Below, one piece after another: positions 36,062 to 43,844 of a DNA stretch of 64,000 bases. The translations under genes were made by a program, and so were the position numbers. The notes under the pieces were generated by a model. That model was not told the DNA's origin. It searched no databases and saw only the letters and a program-made list of their open reading frames with translations. This DNA is from Bacillota bacterium. GTDB lineage: Bacteria; Bacillota; SHA-98; UBA4971. The first letter of the stretch is position 1; each line of letters opens with the position of its first letter. The DNA lies in contig JASEJE010000002.1 of NCBI GenBank assembly GCA_030024085.1, positions 1 to 64,000 of the forward strand. The letters run 5' to 3'.

Positions 36062-36170
36062 TCAGGAATCGTCTCCTTTTCGGCAATCGTCTTGCTGCTT
36101 CGGCGATCGTCTTGCTGCGGTCGCCGCGTTCTCGCTGCGGAGTGACGATCACTATCGCGCTGCTATGTTG

Positions 36171-36188
36171 TTGCGCAAACCTGCGCAA
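36171..36188. promoter_or_regulatory. Candidate LacI-type operator
   Basis: Perfect inverted repeat TTGCGCA-AACC-TGCGCAA, 110 bases upstream of the lacI start codon on the minus strand. TTGCGCACCG occurs twice more near 36354-36370. The dyad length suits a LacI dimer, although LacI operators usually have a central CG. Confidence 0.55.
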
Positions 36189-36392
36189 TCGTTGCCCATT
36201 TACTTATGTACTACTACGTCACGTGCCAGATTCCTTCTTTCGGACGGAATTCTTTTCGCATTCGTTGCGTACCCAAGAACGCCAGTGTAGCAGGAAGAAT
36301 AGAGGACGCATGCCACGCAGGCACGCTCGCGCAGGCGCTCGCGGGCACGTTGCGCACCGTTGCGCACCGCGCGCAGAAGGGAGAGCACGTCC
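36189..36392. other. Spacer between LacI control region and the array element
   Basis: No gene. The left part is locally AT-richer (TTACTTATGTACTACTACG), which may contain the lacI promoter, but no clear minus-10/minus-35 pair can be named. Confidence 0.45.
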
Positions 36393-37002
36393 CTAATACT
36401 GCTCTGTCAGACACGAAATGCCATCCGGTTTGGGGGGCCTGGCGGGCTTGCCTGGCAGGTCGACTCCTGGCCGTGGTGGCCCTTGACCGTGCAGTTCCTC
36501 GGAAACCCGTGATGTACGGAACGGGTGCCGCAGAAAGAGTGATGTACGTCAGCAGTCGGTTTCTATGCGTGACGCAAGGAACGGGTAAGGCCGGGACCGG
36601 TGACGTGTATCAGCGGATGGCCCTCAATGATGACGTAGGGAACAGCTCAGGAGGAACCCGTGATGTACGTCACTGGTCCCGCTTCGACGAGTGACGCATG
36701 GAACGATTCATGGAGAACCTGTGACGCAGGGAACGGGTGAGGCGGCAACGATGATGTACGTCACCGATTCGCTTCCGATGCGTGACGTATGGAACGGGAA
36801 GAGCCAGAGGAGTGACGTGCGTCATCCTTCCCCTTGCATGCGTGACACAGGGAACGGGTAAGGCCCTGACCAGTGATGTACATCAGTGGATGGCTCTCAA
36901 TGGTGACGTAGGGAACCGTTGAGGACGGACCCGTGACGTACGTCAGCCGTCGGCTCAAGTGACGGCACTATCAGGCGCTCCATATGTGACAGAGCAGTAC
37001 TA
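36391..37002. repeat. Complete ~610-bp palindrome-array element with inverted ends
   Basis: Bounded by TA, with inverted ends ATACTGCTCTGTCA (left, 36395-36408) and TGACAGAGCAGTAC (right, 36987-37000). The interior carries 15 sites at nearly constant 30-base steps (starting about 36510, 36538, 36568, 36599, 36630, 36660, 36690, 36720, 36751, 36780, 36811, 36840, 36872, 36902, 36932). Two site types alternate: palindromes GTGATGTACGTCAC / GTGACGTACGTCA, and GTGACGYAGGGAACGGGTAA. There is no transposase or protein-coding signal. The partial copy at 1-202 shares the right end and the site order. Confidence 0.85.
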
Positions 37003-37196
37003 AGTGAGGGTTCGTTGGCTCTTCCCCGTTTTCCAGCGGCTGCTGGGCTCTCGGTGTTGCGCTCGGGGACGGCGCCCCAAGCGGGGCGCGCTTCGCCAAA
37101 ATCCGGCTCGCCTCGCAAGTACCCGGATTTTGACACCCCTCGTGCAATCACCGCGAGCCCCTCCCAAAGTCGGAAGCATTTCTGCACCCTCACTTA
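37001..37196. repeat. TA-flanked ~192-bp element, AGTGAGGG-end type
   Basis: TA, then AGTGAGGGTTCG ... GCACCCTCACT, then TA (37195-37196): inverted ends AGTGAGGG/CCCTCACT. The interior has GGTGTTGCGCTCGGGGACGG and CCAAAATCCGGCTCG with an inverted partner. It starts at the very TA that ends the array element, so one inserted at the edge of the other. Confidence 0.85.
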
Positions 37197-37228
37197 GGGG
37201 GGGCGGAGGGGCGGAGGGCTGCTTAGCT

Positions 37229-37256
37229 TTTACCGGCGCTTCTTTGGGTGTAGAAT
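37229..37256 (+). promoter_or_regulatory. Possible promoter of the DUF1848 gene
   Basis: TTTACC, 16 bases, TGTAGAAT (extended minus-10 TAGAAT at 37251-37256), 50 bases before the start codon. Confidence 0.45.
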
Positions 37257-37306
37257 GCTATTGGCAGGAGCACGCTGCCCGGCCTTCCTGGCACGAGGTG
37301 AGCGAA

Positions 37307-38134
37307 GTGATCGTCAGCGCAAGCCGCAGGACTGACATACCGAAGTTCTACTCGGAGTGGTTCATGGACCGCGTCCGCGCCGGCCACTGCACATGTCCGA
37401 ACCCCTTCAACCCGAAGCAGGTCTTCGAGGTGTCCCTGCGCCCCCAAGATGTTGACGTGATCGCCTTCTGGAGCAAGGACCCGGAGCCCCTCCTGGCGTA
37501 CCTGGAGGAGCTCGACCGTAGGGGGTTCAGGTACTACTTCCAGTTCACCCTGAACGGCTATCCGCCGTTCCTGGAGCCGGGCGTGCCGCCGCTGGCGAGG
37601 GGGCTGGCAACGTTCAGGCGCCTTTCGGAGGCGATCTCCCCCGAGAGGGTCATCTGGCGCTACGACCCGATAGTCCTCACGAGCGCGACCGACGTTGCGT
37701 ATCATGAGCAGCGCTTCCGTGAGATCGCTGCGGCCCTTACGGGAAAGACCAGGCGCGTGGTCATAAGCCTCCTCGACGACTACCGGGGCTCGCGCGCCCG
37801 CCTTGCCCGGCTGGCACGGCGCGAGGGCATACGGGTGGCCGAGCGATGCTGCGCCGATGACCCCGCCACGGCAGGCCTCCTTACGACTATGGCGCGCGTT
37901 GCCGCCGACTCGGGCATGGAGATCGTGACCTGTGCTGAGGAGAAGAGCCTCGAAAGCCTCGGGATCAAGCCTGGCAAGTGCATCGACGACGAGTACATCG
38001 CCCGCGTTTTCGGCATCCGCGTTCCCGGCAAGAAGGACCCCGGCCAGCGCGCGGCATGCGGCTGTGTCGTGAGCAAAGACATAGGATCCTATGGCACGTG
38101 CCGGCATGGTTGCCTCTACTGCTACGCAGTGTAA
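37307..38134 (+). CDS. DUF1848 family protein (Fe-S, radical-SAM-like)
   Basis: Uncharacterised conserved family. It opens with VIVSASRRTDIPKFYSEWFM, continues with VRAGHCTCPNPFNPKQVFEV, VIAFWSKDPEPLLAYL and WRYDPIVLTSATDVAYHEQR, and ends in a Cys-rich segment CGCVVSKDIGSYGTCRHGC then LYCYAV that probably holds an iron-sulfur cluster. About 275 residues, full length. GTG 37307 is chosen because GAGGTG lies six bases before it. The molecular role is unknown. It stands between mobile elements and is probably monocistronic. Confidence 0.88.
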   Translation: MIVSASRRTDIPKFYSEWFMDRVRAGHCTCPNPFNPKQVFEVSLRPQDVDVIAFWSKDPEPLLAYLEELDRRGFRYYFQFTLNGYPPFLEPGVPPLARGLATFRRLSEAISPERVIWRYDPIVLTSATDVAYHEQRFREIAAALTGKTRRVVISLLDDYRGSRARLARLARREGIRVAERCCADDPATAGLLTTMARVAADSGMEIVTCAEEKSLESLGIKPGKCIDDEYIARVFGIRVPGKKDPGQRAACGCVVSKDIGSYGTCRHGCLYCYAV

Positions 38135-38237
38135 GTGGCGCCGGCACGAGGGTTACGGTACAATTGAAGTAGATTCCAGTAATCCGTTGCGGCGGGTGAT
38201 GCCCTCATGTCGGGCTTCCACAGAGGGGGAAACCAGG

Positions 38238-38717
38238 TTGTCTTCGGATGACAGGGCGGTGACCCTGAGGGAGCAGGTGGCACCGGTCGTCAGGGCGCTG
38301 GAACAATCACTCGGTGACTCGCTCGTCAGCGTCGTCCTCTTTGGCTCGCGAGCGAGGGGCGAGGCCCGACCGGACAGCGACTGGGACCTCCTCGTAATTG
38401 CTGAACATCTGCCGGATAGGCTTCTGAAGAGAAGCCTTTTCGTGGTGTCGCTCTTACCTCCGCAATGGCGCCACCGTGTGGCGATCGTTGCGAAAACCCG
38501 CGCCGAATTCGAGTCCGCGCTGGCGTCCCTGTACCTCGACATAGCAGTGGATGGCATCATCCTGTACGATCGCTCCAGGTACGTCGCGGCGAAACTCGCT
38601 TACCTGCAACGACGCATATCTGAGTTGGGCCTTCGGCGTGTTGAGTTGAACGGTGACCGGGTGTGGCTGTGCCGAAACCCGCCCGGAAGCCAGTGGAGTT
38701 TGGAGTGGACGCAATGA
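38238..38717 (+). CDS. MNT-type nucleotidyltransferase (antitoxin of MNT/HEPN pair)
   Basis: Minimal nucleotidyltransferase. The catalytic motif is VVLFGSRARGEARPDSDWDL (GS...DxD), preceded by REQVAPVVRALEQSLGDSLV. About 159 residues, a little longer than the shortest MNTs, with a C-terminal helical part. Antitoxins of this class act by modifying or binding the HEPN toxin. TTG 38238 is the start, with GAGGGGG at good spacing. Its ATGA overlap with the HEPN gene shows an operon. The partner gene is broken, so this MNT may now be an orphan. Confidence 0.85.
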   Translation: MSSDDRAVTLREQVAPVVRALEQSLGDSLVSVVLFGSRARGEARPDSDWDLLVIAEHLPDRLLKRSLFVVSLLPPQWRHRVAIVAKTRAEFESALASLYLDIAVDGIILYDRSRYVAAKLAYLQRRISELGLRRVELNGDRVWLCRNPPGSQWSLEWTQ

Positions 38718-39334
38718 AGCCATATGAGAACGCTCGTTACAGGATTCGATTGGCCCAGGGCTTTCTTGAGGAGGCCCGCGACGATAACCGCATGGGGCGC
38801 TGGCGGTCGTGCATAGATAACGCTCAACTAAGTGTGGGTTCAGAAATCACCGCCACTTTTCCAGGGTTGCCGGTACTGCCCTCCGGGGACGGCGCGTGCG
38901 GTGAGCCTCGTTCGAATTTGGCGCTTAAGGCTAGCCAAATTCCAGGCGCCCCGCCCTAGCAAGCACCGGCAACCCGGAATCTTCTCCCAAACCGGCATGA
39001 ATTTCTCAACTCACACTTAGCTGCAGAGCATGCCCTTAAGGCTGTAATTGCTTTGTGGGGACCAGTGCCCAAGACCCATCGGCCGGCGACGGTGCTTACG
39101 GAGATGCTTGCGCAAGGCCAGATCCCCGATGAGTTGCACTGAGGTGTGGAGCAGCTCATCAGTTTAGCTGTGCCTCTGGGTCCCGAGCTTCATATCCAGA
39201 CGGACTACGGTGATGAGGTCGGTGGGCTGACTCCCTGGGAGCTGTTTGACGAAGACGACGCTCGGGAGACTCTGCGCGCATCTGAGGACGTTGTGTCCAC
39301 GGCACTGGAGATCATTGGCAGGACGACGCCATAA
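38714..39334 (+). pseudogene. HEPN-domain gene disrupted by a small mobile element
   Basis: The frame starts MKPYENARYRIRLAQGFLEE then ARDDNRMGRWRSCIDNAQL and is cut at 38829 by a TA-flanked element. After the element it continues AAEHALKAVIALWGPVPKTH, and joining across one TA gives NAQ-L-AAEHALKAV in frame. A stop (TGA at about 39141) precedes the last part, GVEQLISLAVPLGPELHIQT, which continues in frame to 39334, so a second lesion followed. The intact protein would have been a typical HEPN toxin partner of the upstream MNT. Confidence 0.9.
38829..39019. repeat. TA-flanked ~187-bp element inside the HEPN gene
   Basis: TA, AGTGTGGGTTCAGAAATC ... GAATTTCTCAACTCACACT, TA. Ends are inverted repeats; the interior carries CCCTCCGGGGACGGCGCG and GAATTTGGCGC ... 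GCCAAATTCC. The TA is duplicated, as expected for IS630/Tc1/mariner-type non-autonomous elements. Confidence 0.9.
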
Positions 39335-39345
39335 CTCAAGCTAGG

Positions 39346-39383
39346 GGCGGTACCGCAGAGGGCAACCGCCTTGTTCTTTCTTT
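39346..39383 (+). terminator. Intrinsic terminator after the HEPN pseudogene
   Basis: GGCGGT ... ACCGCC six-base stem followed by TTGTTCTTTCTTT. The region 39384-39552 shows nothing else. Confidence 0.6.
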
Positions 39384-39552
39384 GAGATCATTAGCCTTAT
39401 CGAGCCTCATGGAGCCCTTCGTGTTCGGTGTTGCAGGTTGACACGTCCGACTTATATTCCAGTCGTCGGTGGGTCCAGAACACCTCAGCCTGCGGCGATA
39501 GATGGACGAACAACATCCTGCATCCCTGCGCCATTTTGCCTCCGCAACTCTC

Positions 39553-39582
39553 TTGACAGCCGGGGTCCGGTAGCCCTATAAT
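39553..39582 (+). promoter_or_regulatory. Sigma-A promoter of the padR operon
   Basis: TTGACA at 39553-39558, an 18-base spacer, TATAAT at 39577-39582: both boxes perfect. Confidence 0.9.
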
Positions 39583-39593
39583 AAGGGCGTGCA

Positions 39594-39620
39594 TCATGTA
39601 TATGTGCCATGCATATATAA
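39594..39620. promoter_or_regulatory. Candidate PadR operator
   Basis: CATGTATATGTGCCATGCATATAT is a near-dyad rich in ATGTAT/ATATGCAT, lying between the transcription start and the padR start codon. This is where an autorepressing PadR protein would bind. Confidence 0.6.
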
Positions 39621-39633
39621 GGAGCGATCGATA

Positions 39634-40032
39634 ATGTGCAACGACGATCGGGACCGGTGCCACTCCCACGGGTCGGGGGCTCAAAGGTGCGACTGCGAAG
39701 GCTCGCGGGTCGAGCGCTTCATCGAGCCATGCTTGCTCTTGCTGCTGCTCGAAAGGCCTGCACACGGGTACGACCTGATGGAACGGCTGAGGGAATTCGG
39801 GTTCGACGGCGAAGACCAGGATCCTGGCATGGTATACCGCAACCTGCGGCGCCTCGAACACCAGGGCATGGTCGAATCCGAGTGGGACACATCCGGGCCT
39901 GGCCCCGCAAAGCGCCTCTACCAGGTGACACCAGAAGGTCGCGATCTCTTGACGGCGTGGGGCGCGGTCATCACGCGAAACGTAGCGACCCTGAAGAAAT
40001 TCCTCGAGCGTTACGAAGCTCTGGGGATGTAG
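39634..40032 (+). CDS. PadR-family transcriptional regulator
   Basis: Winged-helix regulator: LLLLLLERPAHGYDLMERLR then DPGMVYRNLRRLEHQGMVES and RLYQVTPEGRDLLTAWG are family hallmarks. The N-terminus MCNDDRDRCHSHGSGAQRCD is Cys/His-rich, unusual for PadR and possibly a metal-sensing extension. ATG 39634 follows AAGGAG. It heads an operon with a Cys/His-rich peptide and a split permease, so a metal or metalloid ligand is plausible, but this is inference. Confidence 0.88.
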   Translation: MCNDDRDRCHSHGSGAQRCDCEGSRVERFIEPCLLLLLLERPAHGYDLMERLREFGFDGEDQDPGMVYRNLRRLEHQGMVESEWDTSGPGPAKRLYQVTPEGRDLLTAWGAVITRNVATLKKFLERYEALGM

Positions 40033-40104
40033 GGGTTGTGGCGCTTCGGGACCTCCCTACGGAGAGGAAACCCGGAAGGCGGGCAAGGAAAGGAGGGACG
40101 GGCG

Positions 40105-40305
40105 ATGTGTTGTGAAGGGCACGCTCACCATCATTCGGCTTGGCACGCGGGCGACGGATGCTGCTGCCGGGCGGGGCGCTTTCCGAGGCGCTTCCTTTCG
40201 CGCGAGGAGAGGCTTGAGCTGCTCAGGGGCTACCTCGAGGATCTGAAGGCGGAGATGCGCGAGGTCGAGAGGCGGGTAGAGTGCCTCAGCAAGGGCGAGG
40301 ACTAA
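40105..40305 (+). CDS. Small Cys/His-rich protein (DUF5320-like)
   Basis: 66 residues: MCCEGHAHHHSAWHAGDGCC then CRAGRFPRRFLSREERLELL and a helical end LKAEMREVERRVECL. The front half has a dense Cys/His cluster suited to metal binding; the back half is a coiled-coil helix. ATG 40105 is preceded by AAGGAGG. It lies between padR and the permease pair. Its TAA stop is partly formed by the TA of the mini-element at 40303. A role in metal binding or delivery to the permease is an inference. Confidence 0.8.
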   Translation: MCCEGHAHHHSAWHAGDGCCCRAGRFPRRFLSREERLELLRGYLEDLKAEMREVERRVECLSKGED

Positions 40306-40377
40306 GTGAGGGTTCGTTAGTCCCCCCAGTTTGCCAACCCCCCCCAAAAGTCGGGAGCATTGCTGCACTCTCACTTA
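40303..40377. repeat. Short (71-bp) derivative of the AGTGAGGG-end element
   Basis: TA, AGTGAGGGTTCGTTAG ... TGCTGCACTCTCACT, TA. Both ends are the same as in the copy at 37001-37196 (TTCGTT at the left; AAAGTCGG.AGCATT.CTGCAC at the right), and the centre is deleted. It forms the stop codon of the preceding gene. Confidence 0.9.
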
Positions 40378-40519
40378 GGAGAACTCGTTCAGGAGACCAT
40401 CGGGTGTGCATATCACGCGACCGGGGCGTGGCGCGCTGGCGTCCATTCGTGGGCAATTGCCTGCCGCGCCCCGCTCCGACATAGCGCGCCCTCATTGCGC
40501 CGTAAGGAGGAATGGTAGG

Positions 40520-40999
40520 GTGTTCACCCTGCTTGCTTACGCGCTCGCCATTGGGTGTCTCGTCGTCTCCCTTGCGAGGGACCGCGACAGGACGCGCACG
40601 GCCTTTCGCAAGGCCGTCGCTGCCTTCACGGGTATTCTCCCCGATTTCGCGGCGGTGCTGGGCATTGTCGGCCTCGTTCTGACGTTCCTGTCTCCAAAGA
40701 CAGTGGCCGGGCTCATAGGAGCCGGGACCGGGTTCGTTGGGATGGTCATCACTTCCCTCATCGGCGCCGTCACTCTGATCCCGGGGTTTGTGGCTTTTCC
40801 ACTTGCCAAGTCCCTGCTCGACCGGGGCGCCGGAATGGCCCAGATAGCGGTCTTCGTGTCCACGCTCATGATGGTGGGCTTTGTGACCGCACCTCTCGAG
40901 ATTCGCTATTTCGGCAAGAAAGTCACGATCCTCAGGAACGGCCTCGCATACCTGTATTCCTTCATAGTAGCCTTCATCATAGGGCTGGTGGTCAGATGA
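40520..40999 (+). CDS. Predicted permease, N-terminal half (split DUF318/ArsP-like)
   Basis: 159 residues with about four membrane spans (VFTLLAYALAIGCLVVSLAR, LPDFAAVLGIVGLVLTFL, GFVGMVITSLIGAVTLIPGF, YLYSFIVAFIIGLVV). LIGAVTLIPGFVAFPLAKSL matches one half of the two-part permease family related to ArsP/DUF318. GTG 40520 follows AAGGAGG at spacing 9. It overlaps the next gene by ATGA and should form one transporter with it. Confidence 0.8.
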   Translation: MFTLLAYALAIGCLVVSLARDRDRTRTAFRKAVAAFTGILPDFAAVLGIVGLVLTFLSPKTVAGLIGAGTGFVGMVITSLIGAVTLIPGFVAFPLAKSLLDRGAGMAQIAVFVSTLMMVGFVTAPLEIRYFGKKVTILRNGLAYLYSFIVAFIIGLVVR

Positions 41000-41667
41000 C
41001 TCGCGCACTGGACAACGAGCCATCGCGTGGTGATGGCCTGGCTTCTGGAGAGGATGCCGCCCTCGACGGCGCCCGGGCGTCGACCGGGCCTGTCGCGGCC
41101 CCTGGAACGTTGCGCACGAGCAGGCTGGCGAGCATGGTAAGAGAGGCCCTGCGTTACAGGGCGTTTATCCTCATCATCGTTGCCGACGTCGCGATCTGGG
41201 CCGTTTGGCCCAGCGCGGGGGTGACGGTATTGAGACACACGTTTTCCAACTTCGCGCAAATGGCGAGCGTTCTCCCGCCCGTCTTCCTGTTGATCGGCCT
41301 GCTGGATGTCTGGGTTCCGAAGGAGACTCTCATGCGGTTTCTCGGGGATAGATCCGGGTTTCTCGGGGTTGCGATCAGCATCGTCCTCGGCGCGGCGGCC
41401 GCAGGCCCCCTCTACGCCGCCTTCCCGGTGGCAGCCATCATGATGAGAAAAGGCGCGAAGTTCTCCAATGTGATCGTGTTCCTCGGCTCCTGGTCCACCC
41501 TGAAGATCCCCATGGTGCTCTTCGAGGCGTCGGCGCTCGGCGCTCGTTTCGCCATCACGCGCTGGGTCGCGAGCGTGCTCGGGGTTACTGCAATGGCCCT
41601 CATCATCGACCGTGCCGTCACTAAGGACGAGAAACGCGCGATCTACGCTCGCCATGAGATGATCTGA
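40996..41667 (+). CDS. Predicted permease, C-terminal half (split DUF318/ArsP-like)
   Basis: Second half of the permease: ALRYRAFILIIVADVAIWAV, MASVLPPVFLLIGLLDVWVP, KETLMRFLGDRSGFLGVAIS and IVLGAAAAGPLYAAFPVAAI, MMRKGAKFSNVIVFLGSWST. GPLYAAFPVA and FLGSWSTLKIPM are conserved in the family. A 50-residue hydrophilic N-terminal extension (about 1-48) precedes the first span. ATGA coupling with the first half. Related proteins export organo-arsenicals or unknown solutes; the substrate here is unknown. Confidence 0.8.
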   Translation: MTRALDNEPSRGDGLASGEDAALDGARASTGPVAAPGTLRTSRLASMVREALRYRAFILIIVADVAIWAVWPSAGVTVLRHTFSNFAQMASVLPPVFLLIGLLDVWVPKETLMRFLGDRSGFLGVAISIVLGAAAAGPLYAAFPVAAIMMRKGAKFSNVIVFLGSWSTLKIPMVLFEASALGARFAITRWVASVLGVTAMALIIDRAVTKDEKRAIYARHEMI

Positions 41668-41793
41668 CCATCGCGCACCGCCTGTTCGCATGCGCCGTCA
41701 CCTGTGACCACGGCAATTGGGTTCGCAAGGGCCGCAGGGGGGTTCGCGCGGACCGTGGATCTCGCAGATCATCCAGCAACTGCCGGATTTTCG

Positions 41794-41822
41794 TTGACTG
41801 CCCACTTCGGGGAGCGTATAGT
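41794..41822 (+). promoter_or_regulatory. Sigma-A promoter upstream of corA
   Basis: TTGACT at 41794-41799, a 17-base spacer, TATAGT at 41817-41822. Confidence 0.75.
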
Positions 41823-42239
41823 AGTGATGAAACGGGGGGAGACGAGCGTGGACGGCGACCCAGGTAGTGCCGGGCTATACGGCCTCCGGTGCCCGAGTCG
41901 GCGGACCGCGGCTGTTTTCGGCGTCTAGCCTTGGCCCGCGAGAGCAGCGGAGCGGTCCCCCGTGCTGCTGCGCATGTTCACGCATTCGAGGGCTCTGCAC
42001 GTAGGGACGCCGGGAACCTGTGCCGGGTTTTGCGGCCCCGCCCGCGACAGGGCGCTGCAGAGGCTGTGACCCGGCGCGAAGAATCCGGTCGTTTTCTTTG
42101 TGTACGCTTTCAGGAGCTCCACGAACGCGACGACGATACGCGCGGCAGGCTGCGGGTGGGGCGGGTGGCGGATATGCGGACGCATCTCCGTTGGGCCCGA
42201 AGCCACAAGCCGCACCGTGCTCAGCAGGGAGGGGTTCTT
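41823..42239 (+). other. Long untranslated leader of corA
   Basis: About 410 bases between the promoter and the corA start, without an intact gene. A small frame from ATG 41827 (MKRGETSVDGDPGSAG...) to 41928 lacks a ribosome site. Several GC-rich inverted segments are present (GCCGGGCTATACGGCC, GCCGCGGGCGC-like). I see no M-box or other known riboswitch consensus. The ORF track extends corA through this leader, but the family N-terminus begins at 42240. Confidence 0.55.
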
Positions 42240-43214
42240 GTGATAGTTGCCTACAAGACGGTCGGCGACGACCTTGTAAAGACCGATGCCATCGGCGAGA
42301 AGGGCACCTGGGTGAATCTGTCGAACCCGACGGAGGAGGAGATCCTTCGGACCCACAAGGAGGTTAACATCCTGCTCGACTTCCTCCGGGCGCCCCTCGA
42401 TGAGGAGGAGAGGCCGCGCATAGAGTCGGACGAGGGGCAGGTGCTGGTCCTCATAAACATCCCCATAGTGCACGGGAACGGAGATCCTGTCCTGTACGAT
42501 ACCATCCCGGTGGGTATCATCGTCACGGAAGACAACATTGTTACCGTTTGTCTCCAGGATAACCCCATCCTTGCGGATCTCGCGAGCGCGAAGCCCAGGA
42601 CACTGTATACGTTCAAGAAGACCCGGCTCCTCCTTCAGATCCTCTTCAGGACCGCTGGGCTGTACCTCAAGTACCTGCGACAGATCGACAAGCAGACCAG
42701 CGAGATCGAGGCGCGGCTTCACCGTTCGATGAAGAACGAAGAGCTGATAAAGCTCCTCAACCTCGAGAAAAGCCTCGTATACTTCACTACATCCTTGAAA
42801 TCCAACGAAATCGTCATGGAGAAGCTCCTCAGGCTATACCTCGTGAAGGCGGACGCAGCGGCGCATGCCCCGACCCGGGTGCTCAAAGCCTATCCTGAGG
42901 ACGAGGACCTGCTCGAGGACGTCATAACTGAGAATAAGCAGGCCATCGAGATGGGGGACATCTACACTAGCATCCTGACAGGCATGATGGACGCGTTTGC
43001 CTCGATGATATCGAACAACCTCAACATCGTGATGAAGTTCCTGACCTCCGTGACGATAGTTCTCTCTATCCCGACCATCGTGGCAAGCTTTTACGGAATG
43101 AACGTGTCGCTCCCGTTCCAGAAGTCCCCTTATGCATTTCTCGGGACGATGGTTGTCTCCGTCGTGGCGAGCCTCACCGCGGTGATTCTGCTTGCCAGGA
43201 GGAGGATGTTCTAA
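42240..43214 (+). CDS. corA: CorA-family divalent cation channel
   Basis: Mg2+/Co2+ (or related divalent) channel of the CorA family. Cytoplasmic N-domain: AIGEKGTWVNLSNPTEEEIL, LLDFLRAPLDEEERPRIESD, then GIIVTEDNIVTVCLQDNPIL. The long stalk helix leads to two C-terminal membrane spans around the pore motif YGMNVSLPFQKSPYAFLG (GMN). About 324 residues, typical. GTG 42240 follows GGGAGGGG. The TAA stop is made from the TA of the adjoining mobile element. Confidence 0.93.
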   Translation: MIVAYKTVGDDLVKTDAIGEKGTWVNLSNPTEEEILRTHKEVNILLDFLRAPLDEEERPRIESDEGQVLVLINIPIVHGNGDPVLYDTIPVGIIVTEDNIVTVCLQDNPILADLASAKPRTLYTFKKTRLLLQILFRTAGLYLKYLRQIDKQTSEIEARLHRSMKNEELIKLLNLEKSLVYFTTSLKSNEIVMEKLLRLYLVKADAAAHAPTRVLKAYPEDEDLLEDVITENKQAIEMGDIYTSILTGMMDAFASMISNNLNIVMKFLTSVTIVLSIPTIVASFYGMNVSLPFQKSPYAFLGTMVVSVVASLTAVILLARRRMF

Positions 43215-43345
43215 GCATGGCGCCATAAGTTTTCGCCGCTTTTCTTGAGGGTGTTAGGGTTGCCGGTGCTTGCACGACGGGGCGTCGAGGATTTGGCTGG
43301 CCCGTGCGCCAAATTCGAACGAGGCGCGCCGCAAGGTCGCCACTT
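43212..43345. repeat. Truncated copy of the ~207-bp TA-flanked element
   Basis: TA then AGCATGGCGCCATAAG, GTTGCCGGTGCTTGCACG, GATTTGGCTGGCCCGTGCGCC and AAATTCGAACG match the copy at 49546-49753 in the same orientation. Similarity fades after about 43330, so the other end is lost. Confidence 0.85.
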
Positions 43346-43844
43346 CAAGGGCGCAGGGGCCGCCGCAGGCCGGGGGCGCCTTCTGCCTATCGCGCGGCTG
43401 TGTCAGGACTCTCCTGCGACCGTCCCAAGACTGCACCAGGACTGTCCCGAAAGTGTCCCTGGCTTTCCCACGACAGGCCTATGCAAAGTGACAGACTTAT
43501 GATATCATGTAGCCCATAGAACGGTGCTGGAACTACACCCATAGTGTGGAACTAACCTGTGTCCGCGCACGTATGGCGCGGGATGCCAGGCAGTTTCCAG
43601 CGCGTGCCCCCGGACGGGCCGGTCCCGGGCAATGGGCGCGCGGGTAATGGGCGGGCCACGGGCGGGGGTAGTTTCAGTTGCCCGACGCGCAAGCCTCGCG
43701 GATGGTCACCGCCTGCGCGCCCGTGGTTCCGCAGTGGGCGGGTTTCAAGCCCCCGCTGGGTGGGCGGGGCACAGGGAAGCATGCTCGGCAGAGCGCAGAC
43801 AACCAGGAGCACGTCCTCGGGAGAGCAGGGGGTGGAGATGAGAA
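43346..43844. other. Gene-free region before the GGDEF gene
   Basis: No convincing ORF. Contains a set of short diverged direct repeats (GACTCTCCTGCGACC / GACTGCACCAGGACTGTCCC) near 43410-43470, an AT-richer patch ACTTATGATATCATG near 43495 that may be the promoter, and a GC-rich leader with GGGCGGGCCACGGGCGGGGG. No known riboswitch is recognised. Confidence 0.5.

Noticed and set aside
36510-36945. CRISPR array
   Set aside because: Repeats are short, imperfect and palindromic, two types alternate, and the intervals are not unique spacers of constant kind; no cas genes are near.
41823-42239. M-box Mg2+ riboswitch before corA
   Set aside because: None of the conserved M-box blocks is recognisable, only generic GC-rich stems.
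43560-43840. c-di-GMP or cobalamin riboswitch before the GGDEF gene
   Set aside because: GC-rich leader with some matching words, but no ordered consensus of either class.
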